Assembly (NCBI RefSeq): GCF_001424665.1
Contig: NZ_LMQS01000001.1
Coordinates: 435,225 to 499,224, forward strand
Source of the DNA: Methylophilus sp. Leaf416
Lineage (GTDB): Bacteria > Pseudomonadota > Gammaproteobacteria > Burkholderiales > Methylophilaceae
DNA: 64,000 bases
Direction: 5' to 3'
Positions within the stretch are counted from its first letter, which is position 1. Every line of letters starts with the position of its first letter. Both the position numbers and the translations under genes were made by a program. This document shows positions 28,747-38,409 of the stretch, piece after piece. The notes under the pieces were generated by a model. It saw only the letters and a list, made by a program, of their open reading frames with translations. It did not search any database and had not been told where the DNA came from.

Positions 28747-29436
28747 ATGCCGCATCACGAAATGCATTTTTTACAGCGCAGCGGCTGGTTAAGGGCTTCA
28801 GTGCTGGGCGCTAACGATGGCATTATTTCCACCGCCAGCCTGTTGATGGGTGTCGCGGCGGCAGGTGCTGGCAATCATGCATTGTTGATTACCGGTATTG
28901 CAGGAATGGTCGCTGGCGCACTTTCGATGGCGACTGGTGAGTATGTATCTGTCAGTTCGCAAACGGATATCGAGCAAGCGGATCTTGCCCGTGAAGCCAG
29001 GGAATTGCGGGAAGACCCGGATAGTGAACTGCGCGAGCTGACAGGCATTTACGTCCAGCGCGGATTACCCCAGGAGCTTGCGATTCAAGTCGCACAGGCA
29101 CTTTCGCATCATGATTCACTGGCCGCGCATGCACGCGATGAACTGGGGTTGCATGACTTTAACCAGGCCAACCCTTTGCAGGCAGCAATGGCTTCGGCGC
29201 TGGCATTCACCAGTGGTGCCGCCCTGCCCTTGCTCATCGCCTGGCTGGCGCCTCATGCGCAAGTGCAGCTATGGTTAATCTGCAGTACCTTGCCGTTTTT
29301 GGGATTACTGGGTGCAGTGGCTGCGAAGGCCGGTGGTGCCAGTGTGTGGAAAGGAATGAGCCGTGTTGTGATTTGGGGTGCACTGGCTATGGCCGCAACT
29401 GCCCTGATTGGCCATTGGTTCGGGGTAAACCCTTAA
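28747..29436 (+). CDS. VIT family iron/manganese transporter
   Basis: The 229-residue protein carries the CCC1/VIT1 signature: GWLRASVLGANDGIISTASLLMGVAAAG and AGALSMATGEYVSVSSQTDIE, five membrane helices and an acidic metal-binding helical hairpin (about residues 75-130). Bacterial VIT-like proteins export or store Fe2+/Mn2+. A TTG two codons earlier is a poorer start. Its stop codon abuts the stop codon of the convergent binding-protein gene with no bases between. Confidence 0.9.
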   Translation: MPHHEMHFLQRSGWLRASVLGANDGIISTASLLMGVAAAGAGNHALLITGIAGMVAGALSMATGEYVSVSSQTDIEQADLAREARELREDPDSELRELTGIYVQRGLPQELAIQVAQALSHHDSLAAHARDELGLHDFNQANPLQAAMASALAFTSGAALPLLIAWLAPHAQVQLWLICSTLPFLGLLGAVAAKAGGASVWKGMSRVVIWGALAMAATALIGHWFGVNP

Positions 29437-30891
29437 CTATTCATCGGATGGCTGGAACACAACTTTGGCCAGCCCATCCCAATTACCGTCTGGCATCGGC
29501 TGGTAGGCTTCGACACTGCTGCGGTAAGCTGCGAACTGGCCTTCATACCAGAGCGGTATATACGGTAACTGTTCATGAATGCGGCGGGTGACTGCTGGCC
29601 AATCTTCATTTTTCAGCAAGGTATCCAGTTCAGCATCCCGGTAACCGCCACGGTTAAAGCCTTGGGGTGGCGCACTGCCTGAACCAAACACTTTGCTATA
29701 GATTTCTGGGGTTTTAATACCCACCCAGGTCAGCCCTGATAGCTGAAAATTACCTTTTTGCACATCGGCAAAGAAAGTCCCCCAATCCAGGCTTTTAATC
29801 TGTAAATCAATGCCTGCTGCCTGCATTTGTGCCTGCAAAATCGTGGCCAATCGCACGCGTTGGGGGTCGGTGCTGGTTTTGTATACCAGCGTTAGCGGTA
29901 GTTTGATGCCTGCTGATTGCAATAGCTGCCTGGCCAGTTCCGGCTGATAGCTGTAAGGCTGTAATGCAGGATTACCAGCATAATGTTCTGGCGGCAGGAT
30001 GGCATTCGCCTGCCGGCTGTGGCTGACCATGACCTTGTCAATAATTGCCTGCGTATCAATGGCATAGGCAATGGCACGCCTGACCCTGACATCGCGCAGG
30101 AATTCAGCCTGCACATTCAAGCCGAGATACGAATAGTTGGCACCAGCCACGGTTTGCACTGTGATATCTGGCTGTTTTTGCAGGTATTTCACCAGTTCAG
30201 GCGGCAAATCTCCCTGAATGAGGTCCGCTTCACCTCGCTTGAGTTTTAGCACACGAACATTTGGGTCCTTGACTTCATTGAAGCTGACTTTGAGACCGTC
30301 ACTCAGCCTGACTAGCTCAAGCTCGCTATCCCAGCAATTAAGTTTGAATGGGCCACTGCCAACAGGTGCATGACCAAAATCATGCCCCGCTGTAATCAGT
30401 TCAGCGGGTAAGATACCGATAATCAGCCTGGCCGGGAAATGGGGATCCGGGCGGCTAAGCTCAAAATCAATGGTGTGTGAATCCGGCGTGCTGATCTGTT
30501 TGATATGCTTGAATTCAGCAGTGTGTGGCGAGTTTTTGAGTTGCAACAAACTTTCATAAGTAGCTTTCACGTCGGCAGCGGTCAATGGTTTGCCATCATG
30601 AAAGACTGCCAATGGCCGCTGAAGCTGAAAGCGGTAATGCAGTGCATCCTGCATTTGCCATGAAGCTAACCCTGGCACCTCATGCGAAGCCGAATCAAAC
30701 TCAACCAGCCGCTGATAAAGCAGATGATTAACCCGCTCCGAAGCGGCATCTGTGGCATACCTTGGATCCAGGTTAACTGGCGCTTGTGCGATTGCAAACA
30801 CCAGCGCGCGCGGCTCAGTGTCTGACTGGCAGCCTGACAACACCAGCGCAATCGCTAATAAGCTATAGCCTGCAACTCTTCTCAACAACAT
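29437..30891 (-). CDS. Peptide ABC transporter substrate-binding lipoprotein (DppA/OppA-like)
   Basis: The 484-residue protein is a family 5 extracellular solute-binding protein. It has a lipobox (ALVLSGCQSD), the family start FAIAQAPVNLDPRYATD and hinge blocks such as FKLNCWDSELELVR and RAIAYAIDTQAI. The ATG at 30891 has GAAGG eight bases upstream; a TTG five codons earlier is weaker. It is separated from the permeases by the opposite-strand VIT gene but is the only candidate partner. Confidence 0.9.
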   Translation of the reverse strand: MLLRRVAGYSLLAIALVLSGCQSDTEPRALVFAIAQAPVNLDPRYATDAASERVNHLLYQRLVEFDSASHEVPGLASWQMQDALHYRFQLQRPLAVFHDGKPLTAADVKATYESLLQLKNSPHTAEFKHIKQISTPDSHTIDFELSRPDPHFPARLIIGILPAELITAGHDFGHAPVGSGPFKLNCWDSELELVRLSDGLKVSFNEVKDPNVRVLKLKRGEADLIQGDLPPELVKYLQKQPDITVQTVAGANYSYLGLNVQAEFLRDVRVRRAIAYAIDTQAIIDKVMVSHSRQANAILPPEHYAGNPALQPYSYQPELARQLLQSAGIKLPLTLVYKTSTDPQRVRLATILQAQMQAAGIDLQIKSLDWGTFFADVQKGNFQLSGLTWVGIKTPEIYSKVFGSGSAPPQGFNRGGYRDAELDTLLKNEDWPAVTRRIHEQLPYIPLWYEGQFAAYRSSVEAYQPMPDGNWDGLAKVVFQPSDE

Positions 30892-30920
30892 GTCAAATGC
30901 CTTCAAGCAACTTCGCTAAA

Positions 30921-32279
30921 TCAAACGCGTTCAAACACAGCGATTGATTCCACATGTGCGGTGTGCGGGAACATATTCATGACACCTGCGGCTTTCAACT
31001 GATAGCCTTTAGACTGGGTCAAAATCGCTACATCACGTGCCAGCGTAGAAGGATTACAGGATACATAGACGATTAACTGAGGCGCGCCTTGGCCATCATC
31101 CGGCAATGACTTGATCAGCTCCATCGCGCCATCACGTGGCGGATCAATCAGCCATTTATCAAAATAACCCAGGCCTTGCAGCAGTTCCGGCGTCATATCA
31201 AACAGGTCAGACTCAGCAAACTCGACATTACTGATGCCATTTAAATGGGCATTTTCAATCGCGCGTTTAACCAATGCCTGTGCGCCTTCTACACCGTAGA
31301 CTTGGGCACCACTGCGGGCGATTGGCAACGTGAAGTTTCCCAGGCCACAGAAAAAGTCGGCAATGCGCTCACCCGCTTTGGGTTGCAACAATTGCATGGC
31401 GCGACGGATCATCACCCGATTGATACCCGGGTTTACCTGGGTAAATTCTATCGGGCTGAACGGGTATTCCAGGTTGTATTCAGGCAGGCTGTAATGCAGG
31501 CGGTCACTGTGGCCAAATAAGGGCTTGGCGGTGTCCGGGCCTTTGGTCTGCGTCCAGAATTGCACGCCATGCCGTTCCTCAAAAGCTTGCAACAAAGGCA
31601 AGTCACGCTCTTCGAGCGCTTCCAGGATACGCAGAAGTAATACAGTGGCATCTTCGCCGACTGCCAGTTCAATCTGAGGCAGTGACTGCCTGACGCTTAA
31701 CTGCCCTATCAATTCCTTTAGTGGCACAATCAGGTCAGAAATGGCTTTAGGCAGCACCTGGCAGCTATCCATAAACGTGACATAGCTAGTACCTTTTTCA
31801 TTGAAGCCTACCAGTACGCCGCCTTTTTTCTCTACGTACTTGACTCGCAGACGCGCTTTGTGACGGTATTGCCAGGGCGTACCCTGGATTGGTGGCAGTA
31901 TTTTTTCAGGCTTAATACGGCCAATGTGCCATAAATCTGCTTCCAACAACCTTTGCTTGGCAGCCACTTGTGCAGAAAACTCCAGATGCTGCATGGCACA
32001 GCCGCCGCACGTGCCGAAATAGACACAGCCTGGGGTAACACGCTGGCTGGAAGGTTTAAGCACTTCCAGCGTGGCAGCGACTTCGTAGGTAGCTTTTGAA
32101 TAATGCGACGCAAAGCGCACTTTTTCAAATGGCAATGCGCCTTCGATGAAAACGACTTTGCCATCGACATGCGCGACCCCTCGACCTTCCTGGTCCAGGG
32201 ATTCGATGACGGCGATGCGGGATGTTTGTTTCGCCATGGACGCTGGCGACAGGCGGGTTCTTTGACGGTTGCTTCTCAT
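30921..32279 (-). CDS. rlmD: 23S rRNA (uracil(1939)-C5)-methyltransferase RlmD
   Basis: The 452-residue protein has a TRAM domain ([23 protein letters not shown] in two blocks), the iron-sulfur Cys set [18 protein letters not shown] motif [14 protein letters not shown] and the catalytic Cys in [13 protein letters not shown]. The ATG at 32279 ([12 protein letters not shown]) or 32237 (MAKQTSR) fit the family length; neither has a strong ribosome site, and a frame open to 32399 overlaps the divergent gene. It is 29 bases upstream of the binding-protein gene. Confidence 0.95.
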   Translation of the reverse strand: MRSNRQRTRLSPASMAKQTSRIAVIESLDQEGRGVAHVDGKVVFIEGALPFEKVRFASHYSKATYEVAATLEVLKPSSQRVTPGCVYFGTCGGCAMQHLEFSAQVAAKQRLLEADLWHIGRIKPEKILPPIQGTPWQYRHKARLRVKYVEKKGGVLVGFNEKGTSYVTFMDSCQVLPKAISDLIVPLKELIGQLSVRQSLPQIELAVGEDATVLLLRILEALEERDLPLLQAFEERHGVQFWTQTKGPDTAKPLFGHSDRLHYSLPEYNLEYPFSPIEFTQVNPGINRVMIRRAMQLLQPKAGERIADFFCGLGNFTLPIARSGAQVYGVEGAQALVKRAIENAHLNGISNVEFAESDLFDMTPELLQGLGYFDKWLIDPPRDGAMELIKSLPDDGQGAPQLIVYVSCNPSTLARDVAILTQSKGYQLKAAGVMNMFPHTAHVESIAVFERV

Positions 32280-32344
32280 AGCTGTTATTTTACCTGAATT
32301 GGGCTTACAATCCTTCACGAAGCACTGCAAATAAGGGAGACCAT

Positions 32345-32851
32345 ATGTTAAAAAAATGGAGTCTATGTATTGCTCTGGTGATGGCAGTTTGCTCCGCAAC
32401 CTGCCTCGCAGATGTCGCCATCCAGCAGGATGAACATGGTGTGGATTATGTGACTGGTGGAATCGGCTCGGAAGAAGTTGAGGCGCTGGAAGCGTTTAAA
32501 AAGCAATTCAACCTGTATTTCCTGTTTTCGGAAGGTAAAATTGGCCGGCTGGTAGATGGCGTCAGTATCACTATCATTGATGCCAAAAAACAGACCGTAT
32601 TCAGCCTGGATCAAGCGGCCCCCAGATTACTGCTCAATCTACCTAATGGCAAATATTCCATTATTGCCAGCTACCAGGGAAATACCCAGCGTTACACTTT
32701 CACCAGCAACGCAAAAAAACATCAGCGTGTGATTCTGAACTGGAAGAATGCCAATCTCGATGAAGATTCACGCGAAGACCACAGGGAGGAAGACGCGGCG
32801 CCTGATGAAATTAAAAACGATACCAGGGCCGCATTGCCTGGCACTAGCTGA
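32345..32851 (+). CDS. Secreted protein of unknown function
   Basis: The 168-residue protein has a signal peptide ([22 protein letters not shown]) and GGGAG ahead of the ATG. A central stretch of about residues 68-120 ([39 protein letters not shown]) resembles a carboxypeptidase-regulatory or transthyretin-like beta fold, as in CNA-B-type domains. The tail is highly acidic ([17 protein letters not shown]). It is divergent from rlmD with about 65 bases between. No reliable family name. Confidence 0.7.
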   Translation: MLKKWSLCIALVMAVCSATCLADVAIQQDEHGVDYVTGGIGSEEVEALEAFKKQFNLYFLFSEGKIGRLVDGVSITIIDAKKQTVFSLDQAAPRLLLNLPNGKYSIIASYQGNTQRYTFTSNAKKHQRVILNWKNANLDEDSREDHREEDAAPDEIKNDTRAALPGTS

Positions 32852-32869
32852 CTTTAAGCTGCCGATCCT

Positions 32870-33658
32870 TTAAGCTGAGCTAACTGGGGTCCAGGCCGCT
32901 AGAAATTGTTGCCAGTGCGTGCCGGCGTAACTAGTCAAGGTCTCACGCGTCACGCGGATTTCTTCTTCATATTCCGCTTCGCTTAAATGGCCGCGCATTT
33001 TCAGAAAACGCAAATAAACCAAATGGGTATTGGCAACATCGGTTTCACAGTAATCGCGTATCGCCTTGATTTCACCATTTAAATACGCTTGCCACACTTT
33101 GCTGCCGTCCATGCCCAGTTTACCGGGGAAGCCACATAACTGTGCCACCTGATCCAGAGGCGCATTGGCACGGCCGCTATACATTGCCAGCACATCCATC
33201 AGATCCAGGTGACGCATATGGTAGCGGCTGATGTAGTTATTCCATTTAAATTCTTTATCATCCTCGCCCAGATCCCAGTAACGGGGCGCAGTAATGCCGT
33301 GCACCATGGCGCGATAGTGCAAAACCGGCAAATCAAAACCAGCACCATTCCAACTGACGATATTTGGCGTGTATTTTTCAATGCCGTCAAAAAATCGCTG
33401 GATGATTTCTGCTTCAGAGGAATCTTCGTCGCCCAAGGTCCAAACCTTGAACTGGTTGCCTTCACGCAAAGCACAGGAGACAGCGCATACACGTTGCAAA
33501 TGATGCGGTAGAAAATCATTACCGGTTTGCTGTCGGCGTTGGTGAAAAGCGATATTGGCTACGTCAGCATCACTCAAACCGGAAGGAAGGTCGTGCAATT
33601 GACGTATACCGTCAACATCGGGAATAGTTTCGATATCAAACACAAGGCTGCGAAGCAT
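32870..33658 (-). CDS. Predicted 3'-5' exonuclease (PolB-type exonuclease domain)
   Basis: The 262-residue protein shows the DnaQ-like exonuclease motifs I (VFDIETIPD), II (SWNGAGFDLPVLHYRA) and III (RDYCETDVANTHLVY), so the DEDDy acidic set is present. It is related to the family-B DNA polymerase proofreading domain but has no polymerase. It probably degrades single-stranded DNA or RNA 3' ends. The ATG at 33658 begins MLRSLVFDIET; a longer frame adds unrelated Cys-rich residues. Confidence 0.9.
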   Translation of the reverse strand: MLRSLVFDIETIPDVDGIRQLHDLPSGLSDADVANIAFHQRRQQTGNDFLPHHLQRVCAVSCALREGNQFKVWTLGDEDSSEAEIIQRFFDGIEKYTPNIVSWNGAGFDLPVLHYRAMVHGITAPRYWDLGEDDKEFKWNNYISRYHMRHLDLMDVLAMYSGRANAPLDQVAQLCGFPGKLGMDGSKVWQAYLNGEIKAIRDYCETDVANTHLVYLRFLKMRGHLSEAEYEEEIRVTRETLTSYAGTHWQQFLAAWTPVSSA

Positions 33659-33840
33659 AAGAGCCACAATCCGGCAGGATTGCCTACAAAATAATATGGT
33701 CGTAACCATATCACAGGCAATGGCTACCTCACTAGCCGAAAATCCTCGTCTTTGAGCAATTTAAAGACTTTGGGGAATTAATTCACCAGTCAATTGTTCA
33801 CAGGCATTGGCCTTAAAACCAGCCAATCACCTGCTAAAAA

Positions 33841-34320
33841 TCAGGCAATTTCCAGCTGTAAAATATCCTGATCATTATTTTCCTGCAGCCATTCCGCAGG
33901 CGCTTTGTGCAATCGGATCGGCGTTTTCATCTCGTCCCCTTCAAACGTCAGGATGGCGTAGCTAATATCCTCTGGCGCTTCAATGGGGGTGAATTTACCA
34001 AAACCAAAATCAGCATTACGCATGACTTGCCAGGCACCTACCGGCTCGGTGTATTCAGGCTTGGAAAAATAATGTGCGATTTGCTTGTCAGTCGCAGTTT
34101 TGAGCACGCAATCATTTTCGCGTGACATCACCGACCAGCGATAATCCAGACCGTCGGCAATCGGCTGCAACTGCAAGATATACCAGTGCAAATTTTCACG
34201 CACCAACTGTATCAACGATCGCACGCGGCCAGTTTGCTGATTCAGGATATAGTAGATCCCGGAATCTTCCTGTCGGATAGGTTGGCCCAGACGAGGTAGA
34301 ACGAAAAGATTATTTGCCAC
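33841..34320 (-). CDS. Uncharacterised protein
   Basis: The 159-residue soluble protein starts at GTG (34320), with AAGGAG six bases upstream, much stronger than an ATG start 13 codons earlier. It has no signal peptide or membrane segment. Readable features are RLGQPIRQEDSGIYYIL at the start, WSVMSRENDCVLKTATDKQIAHYF in the middle and EEWLQENNDQDI-like acidic ends. I do not recognise the family. It lies between the exonuclease and YdbL genes on the same strand with gaps of about 180-200 bases. Confidence 0.7.
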   Translation of the reverse strand: MANNLFVLPRLGQPIRQEDSGIYYILNQQTGRVRSLIQLVRENLHWYILQLQPIADGLDYRWSVMSRENDCVLKTATDKQIAHYFSKPEYTEPVGAWQVMRNADFGFGKFTPIEAPEDISYAILTFEGDEMKTPIRLHKAPAEWLQENNDQDILQLEIA

Positions 34321-34520
34321 AACAAACTCCTTCCATTGCAATATGCACTTAGTTTGCATGCAATGACCATGCCTGAAATTTAAATAAAGTGCTTTTACCC
34401 CTTTGTTTTTTGATTTGTTGTAGCGGCAAAAATATTACTCAACTACTCTTTAACGCATGGTCATTTCATAAAACTTGAATAATCTATTTTCTTTACAAGG
34501 CCTTAGCGCGATGCAGACAA

Positions 34521-35003
34521 TTACTTCCTGGCCCACTGTCCGTCGCGCTGTACCATCCAGCCTGCTTGCGCTCTATCAATCCAGCGCTGGGCGAATGTGC
34601 GTTGTATCTCACCTTCCCACTCCGGGTGACCATTTGCGGCAGCAATTCCCTGATATAGCTTTGCGCGGTCAGCATTTTCATCTTTCACCAGCGCGGTCAG
34701 CGCACTACGTTGGGACAATGGCACCAATCCGGCATCCTTCACGGCGACAAATCCATCAGCAGTCAATCCCACTGCGCCCGATAGATAATGCGGTGATAGC
34801 AATTGATGACGGTTTTGCATACTGGCTTTTACTGCAGCAACAGCGGGCGTGTTTACATCAAGGTCGGCTGCTGCATGTACCTGCATCGACAACAATCCAA
34901 ATATCATGACAAATATCAGGTGCTTAAAGTTGTGATAACAATCAAGCGTAAATAGTTGCAATTTCCCTAACCATGGTTTGCGTATTTTGATGATTGAACT
35001 CAT
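34521..35003 (-). CDS. YdbL-family (DUF1318) secreted protein
   Basis: The 160-residue protein has a long positively charged N-terminus and a signal peptide ending MQVHAAAD. The mature part has the DUF1318 pattern: LSPHYLSGAVGLTADGFVAV, then LVKDENADRAKLYQGIAAANG and RWIDRAQAGWMVQRDG. It overlaps the YnbE-like gene by ATGA (4 bases). E. coli YdbL is made from the ydbH-ynbE-ydbL operon and modulates the YdbH-YnbE bridge. Confidence 0.85.
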   Translation of the reverse strand: MSSIIKIRKPWLGKLQLFTLDCYHNFKHLIFVMIFGLLSMQVHAAADLDVNTPAVAAVKASMQNRHQLLSPHYLSGAVGLTADGFVAVKDAGLVPLSQRSALTALVKDENADRAKLYQGIAAANGHPEWEGEIQRTFAQRWIDRAQAGWMVQRDGQWARK

Positions 35004-35299
35004 GGTGCAGACTCCTGATTAACTGATAGTGTCACTGCTGGTGTGGCTGCAGGGACATTGCTTTCTTTAGGGGTTGGGTTGGGCGCCTTATCCGGATTAT
35101 GCGAAGGAGCTTGGCCAGCAGGTGTTTGCCAGATTTCGTCGATCACTTTATCGGCTGCTTTTTCAGCCGCCGCGGCAGGAAAGTAGATATTGATCGTGAC
35201 GCAAGCGGTCAATCCGCACGCGGCAACTGCCAGTAAACATCCATTTACCCAATGCCGGTATGGTTTAGCAAAAGCGAGTTTCAATCTGGTTCCTTTCAC
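35000..35299 (-). CDS. YnbE-like outer-membrane lipoprotein
   Basis: This 99-residue lipoprotein has a lipobox (GLTACVTINIYF; Cys near residue 33) after a Leu-rich signal. The mature INIYFPAAAAEKAADKVIDEIW block is followed by a Pro-rich tail of about 35 residues. E. coli YnbE is a small lipoprotein that caps the YdbH bridge in the outer membrane. The operon position after ydbH and before ydbL supports this role; sequence likeness to E. coli YnbE itself is modest. Confidence 0.75.
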   Translation of the reverse strand: MKGTRLKLAFAKPYRHWVNGCLLAVAACGLTACVTINIYFPAAAAEKAADKVIDEIWQTPAGQAPSHNPDKAPNPTPKESNVPAATPAVTLSVNQESAP

Positions 35300-35333
35300 A
35301 AAATTCCGCTTGTTTTAATCAGTTAAACAAGTT

Positions 35334-37322
35334 CTAGTCGATAATGATTTTACTATTACTATCCGTTACCCGCTGCATGCGTGCCAGCACATCTTTCCAG
35401 CTGACATACCTGGTGTACCCGTTCACATTGACCGAAGGCGCACCTTTGCCTTTGACAATCACAAAGCCATCGGGAATCGCTTCCACCCCACCCATTTTGC
35501 AGATATCACCACGCAATTCACAGCGCAAGCCAATTTTCTCGTAGCCAAATTCTTTAAAGAACCGCAGGAAAGTGCGTTGCAAGGCTGCAGCCGTGCCTTC
35601 CCCACCCAGTGCGGTAATATTCTCAACAGCACGCTGCGATATCTTCTTCTCAAACGGTCCATCGGCAGTCTGAATGACAGCATCCATATATACCGGCTTC
35701 CAGTTTTGCAAACGCAAGTGCCTGATATCGCCTTCCAGCTTGCCGGTAATCGAGCCAAAATTAAATGTACGCGTAATTTCACCCAGGTCTATATCGCGCA
35801 TGGTGAAGTTGGCGTGCAGCTTTGGTACTGCACCTAAGGGGTCATCAATATCCAGGTCAGACATACCGACCATGCCATTAAACAATTTAAACTGCATATC
35901 GCCTGTCATGCGCAATTCGTGGTTGGCATAGGTGATTAAGGGCACCGACCCGGTTATCTGGCCACGCATGGTCGGCCAGTCCAGCGACTGACTGAACTGT
36001 GACATGCTGATAGGCTGCATATCCATTCTCACATGCCAGACCATGCTTTGATTGATCCAGGCAGCGGAAAGATCCTGAAACTCCAGCGCACCATCCAGTA
36101 TCGGCAACTTCAGGCTGGGTGAAGTGATCGAATAACGGTTCACCTCAGCCCACCAGCTGGTGGGCCCCAGCGGGACTTTTAAAACATGACCGGACTGGTA
36201 ACCCATGGCTATCTGTGTTGGTTGCTCATAATCCCACGGGATATTGGCATTAAAATGGCTAAAGCCAAATTTGCCGAGCTGGTCTTCGAGGCTCGCATCG
36301 GTAATATTCAGGTGAAATTTTAATGGCTGCAATCCTTTGGCTTCAAAAGACCAGTCAGCTTTGCCGGAAACTTTCAGGTGACCAAATGCCGAATCGGGGA
36401 TCAATGGCTGGATGAATGCCTGGTAAACGCCGTTAAAATCAACATCACTGGCATCGACCTTTAATAAATCGAATTCTTTGCTGACCAGGTTGACGCGGCT
36501 CTGGCTGTGCAATGTACCTACGCCAGGTAAGTTAAGGGTCGCTTGCTCGACATCAAGATAAGGCTGCCGGTAAAACCCTTTGATTTCAAAGCGCTTGTTG
36601 CCATCGGCAAAATAAAACGGTTGCCAGAATAATTCACCCTGCTGCCAATCGAAAATACCCTGCCAGCGCCAGCCACCCGCTTGTTCATGCGCAGAAAGAC
36701 TGACCTTGCCGGTAAGTTTATCCGCCGCATGCAAGCCTTCTGCATCACTGAACTTTGCCTGGTTTACTGATAACTCCAGGTCTACGCCCCTTGCCATTTC
36801 ACCGCTTTTACCAACCGATTTCCAGGTCGGTGTCACCAGCAACTCAAATGGGATGTTGGAACGGATATCTTGATACAAGCCATCTTCGCAACGCCAGGTT
36901 TGCGTAGCCGCTTGTGCTGGGACCAGACAATGAAGGTGAAACTTGCCCCACACTGCGTCATGCAATGCTTTAACTTCAGCATCCAGGGACAAAGTGGGTT
37001 GCAGGACCTTCTGCCGGTAATCCAGGAAAATGCGTGGATGCCTGACCTGGTATGGCTCCATTTGCAGTTGATCGGAAGTAATCAGCAAGGTCGGGCGCTG
37101 GCTGATATCGAGTGAGATATTCGGTTTATCCAGTTTGGCATCACCCAGTGTCAGGCGTTGGGCATTGATTTTAACCTGTTGTTTGCTGCGTAAATCCAAG
37201 ACGGCATTGGGTTTATCGAGTCGAAACAGGTCGCTGCTGATACTGTCTGCGCTTAAGCTAATTTGGCTGATGGCACAGGCCTGTGCTGACCATAACATCA
37301 GGCTCAGGCACCAGATGCGCAT
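35334..37322 (-). CDS. ydbH: YdbH-like AsmA-family intermembrane phospholipid transport protein
   Basis: The 662-residue protein has a signal peptide or N-terminal anchor (MRIWCLSLMLWSAQACA) and a long beta-groove region. The C-terminal block (FFKEFGYEKIGLRCELRG, then GFVIVKGKGAPSVNVNGYTR) matches the YdbH family. In E. coli, YdbH, TamB and YhdP are redundant bridges for phospholipids to the outer membrane. Its length is shorter than E. coli YdbH (about 880 residues). Its ATG overlaps the cysM stop codon by one base. Confidence 0.87.
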   Translation of the reverse strand: MRIWCLSLMLWSAQACAISQISLSADSISSDLFRLDKPNAVLDLRSKQQVKINAQRLTLGDAKLDKPNISLDISQRPTLLITSDQLQMEPYQVRHPRIFLDYRQKVLQPTLSLDAEVKALHDAVWGKFHLHCLVPAQAATQTWRCEDGLYQDIRSNIPFELLVTPTWKSVGKSGEMARGVDLELSVNQAKFSDAEGLHAADKLTGKVSLSAHEQAGGWRWQGIFDWQQGELFWQPFYFADGNKRFEIKGFYRQPYLDVEQATLNLPGVGTLHSQSRVNLVSKEFDLLKVDASDVDFNGVYQAFIQPLIPDSAFGHLKVSGKADWSFEAKGLQPLKFHLNITDASLEDQLGKFGFSHFNANIPWDYEQPTQIAMGYQSGHVLKVPLGPTSWWAEVNRYSITSPSLKLPILDGALEFQDLSAAWINQSMVWHVRMDMQPISMSQFSQSLDWPTMRGQITGSVPLITYANHELRMTGDMQFKLFNGMVGMSDLDIDDPLGAVPKLHANFTMRDIDLGEITRTFNFGSITGKLEGDIRHLRLQNWKPVYMDAVIQTADGPFEKKISQRAVENITALGGEGTAAALQRTFLRFFKEFGYEKIGLRCELRGDICKMGGVEAIPDGFVIVKGKGAPSVNVNGYTRYVSWKDVLARMQRVTDSNSKIIID

Positions 37323-38215
37323 CAGTCTGGGAAAACTCCGGTCGACAGGTAACGGTCACCGCGGTCGCATACGATGGCGACAATCACAGCGTTATCGACT
37401 TCTTTGGAAAGTTGTAGCGCACTGTATAGAGCCCCGCCGCTGGAAATACCGGCAAAAATACCTTCTTTATGCGCCAGTTTGCGCGTGGTATCTTCCGCAT
37501 GTTTCTGGCTGACGTAACGCAGCTCATCGACGCGTTTGGCATCAAAAATGGTAGGCATGTAGGCTTCCGGCCATTTGCGGATACCGGGAATCTGTGCGCC
37601 ATCTTCCGGTTGCACACCGATGATCTGGATGGCAGGATTCTGCTCTTTAAGAAATTTTGAGGTACCCATGATGGTACCGGTAGTACCCATGCTGGAAACA
37701 AAATGCGTGACTTTACCCTCAGTATCACGCCAGATTTCCGGCCCGGTGCCTTCATAATGCGCGAGCGGATTATCCGAATTACCAAACTGGTCCAGCACAA
37801 TGCCTTCGCCTTCTGCCTGCAGCTTCATCGCGACATCACGCGCCAGCTCCATGCTGCCGTCTTTAGGCGTCAGCACCAGCTCAGCACCATAGGCTTTCAT
37901 GCTTTGGCGGCGTTCAACGGACTGGTTTTCCGGCATTACCAACACCATTTTATAACCACGCATGGCCGCCACCATCGCCAGTGCGATGCCGGTGTTGCCA
38001 CTGGTCGCTTCAATCAGGGTGTCGCCAGGCTTGATATCGCCGCGTTGTTCGGCACGCAGAATCATGCTGTAGGCAGGCCTATCCTTCACCGATCCGGCCG
38101 GATTATTGCCTTCGAGCTTGAGCAAAATGGTATTGCTCTCATTCGGGTTCATGCGTTGCAAGGCGACCAACGGCGTATTGCCGACAAAGTCATCTAAAGT
38201 TTTATATGGTTTCAT
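37322..38215 (-). CDS. cysM: Cysteine synthase B
   Basis: CysM makes cysteine from O-acetylserine and sulfide or thiosulfate using PLP. The 297-residue protein has the PLP Lys44 in NPAGSVKDRPAYSM, the PLP phosphate loop in EATSGNTGIALAM (about residues 68-80) and the SSMGTTGTIMG loop. Starts at MKPYKTLDD (38215); a frame open to 38254 is longer than the family. It is the first gene of the cysM-ydbH-ynbE-ydbL unit. Confidence 0.95.
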   Translation of the reverse strand: MKPYKTLDDFVGNTPLVALQRMNPNESNTILLKLEGNNPAGSVKDRPAYSMILRAEQRGDIKPGDTLIEATSGNTGIALAMVAAMRGYKMVLVMPENQSVERRQSMKAYGAELVLTPKDGSMELARDVAMKLQAEGEGIVLDQFGNSDNPLAHYEGTGPEIWRDTEGKVTHFVSSMGTTGTIMGTSKFLKEQNPAIQIIGVQPEDGAQIPGIRKWPEAYMPTIFDAKRVDELRYVSQKHAEDTTRKLAHKEGIFAGISSGGALYSALQLSKEVDNAVIVAIVCDRGDRYLSTGVFPD

Positions 38216-38409
38216 CACAGACTGACAGAGATTGTGTTCCGGACCCGGAATCAACCGTCATCCAACATTTCAAATTTGAGGAATAATTTAATACACTCGC
38301 CAGCTTAATATATGTAAAATTCCCATATTGTTACTGAGTTAGCTGGTGAAGTACGCATTTTACATAAACTGACCGCATCACAAAAACAATAATTGCCGAG
38401 GAAAAACGG

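Noticed and set aside
34475-34909. 144-codon plus-strand frame
   Set aside because: Antisense to the YdbL-family gene, which has a signal peptide, family motifs and an ATGA overlap with its neighbour.
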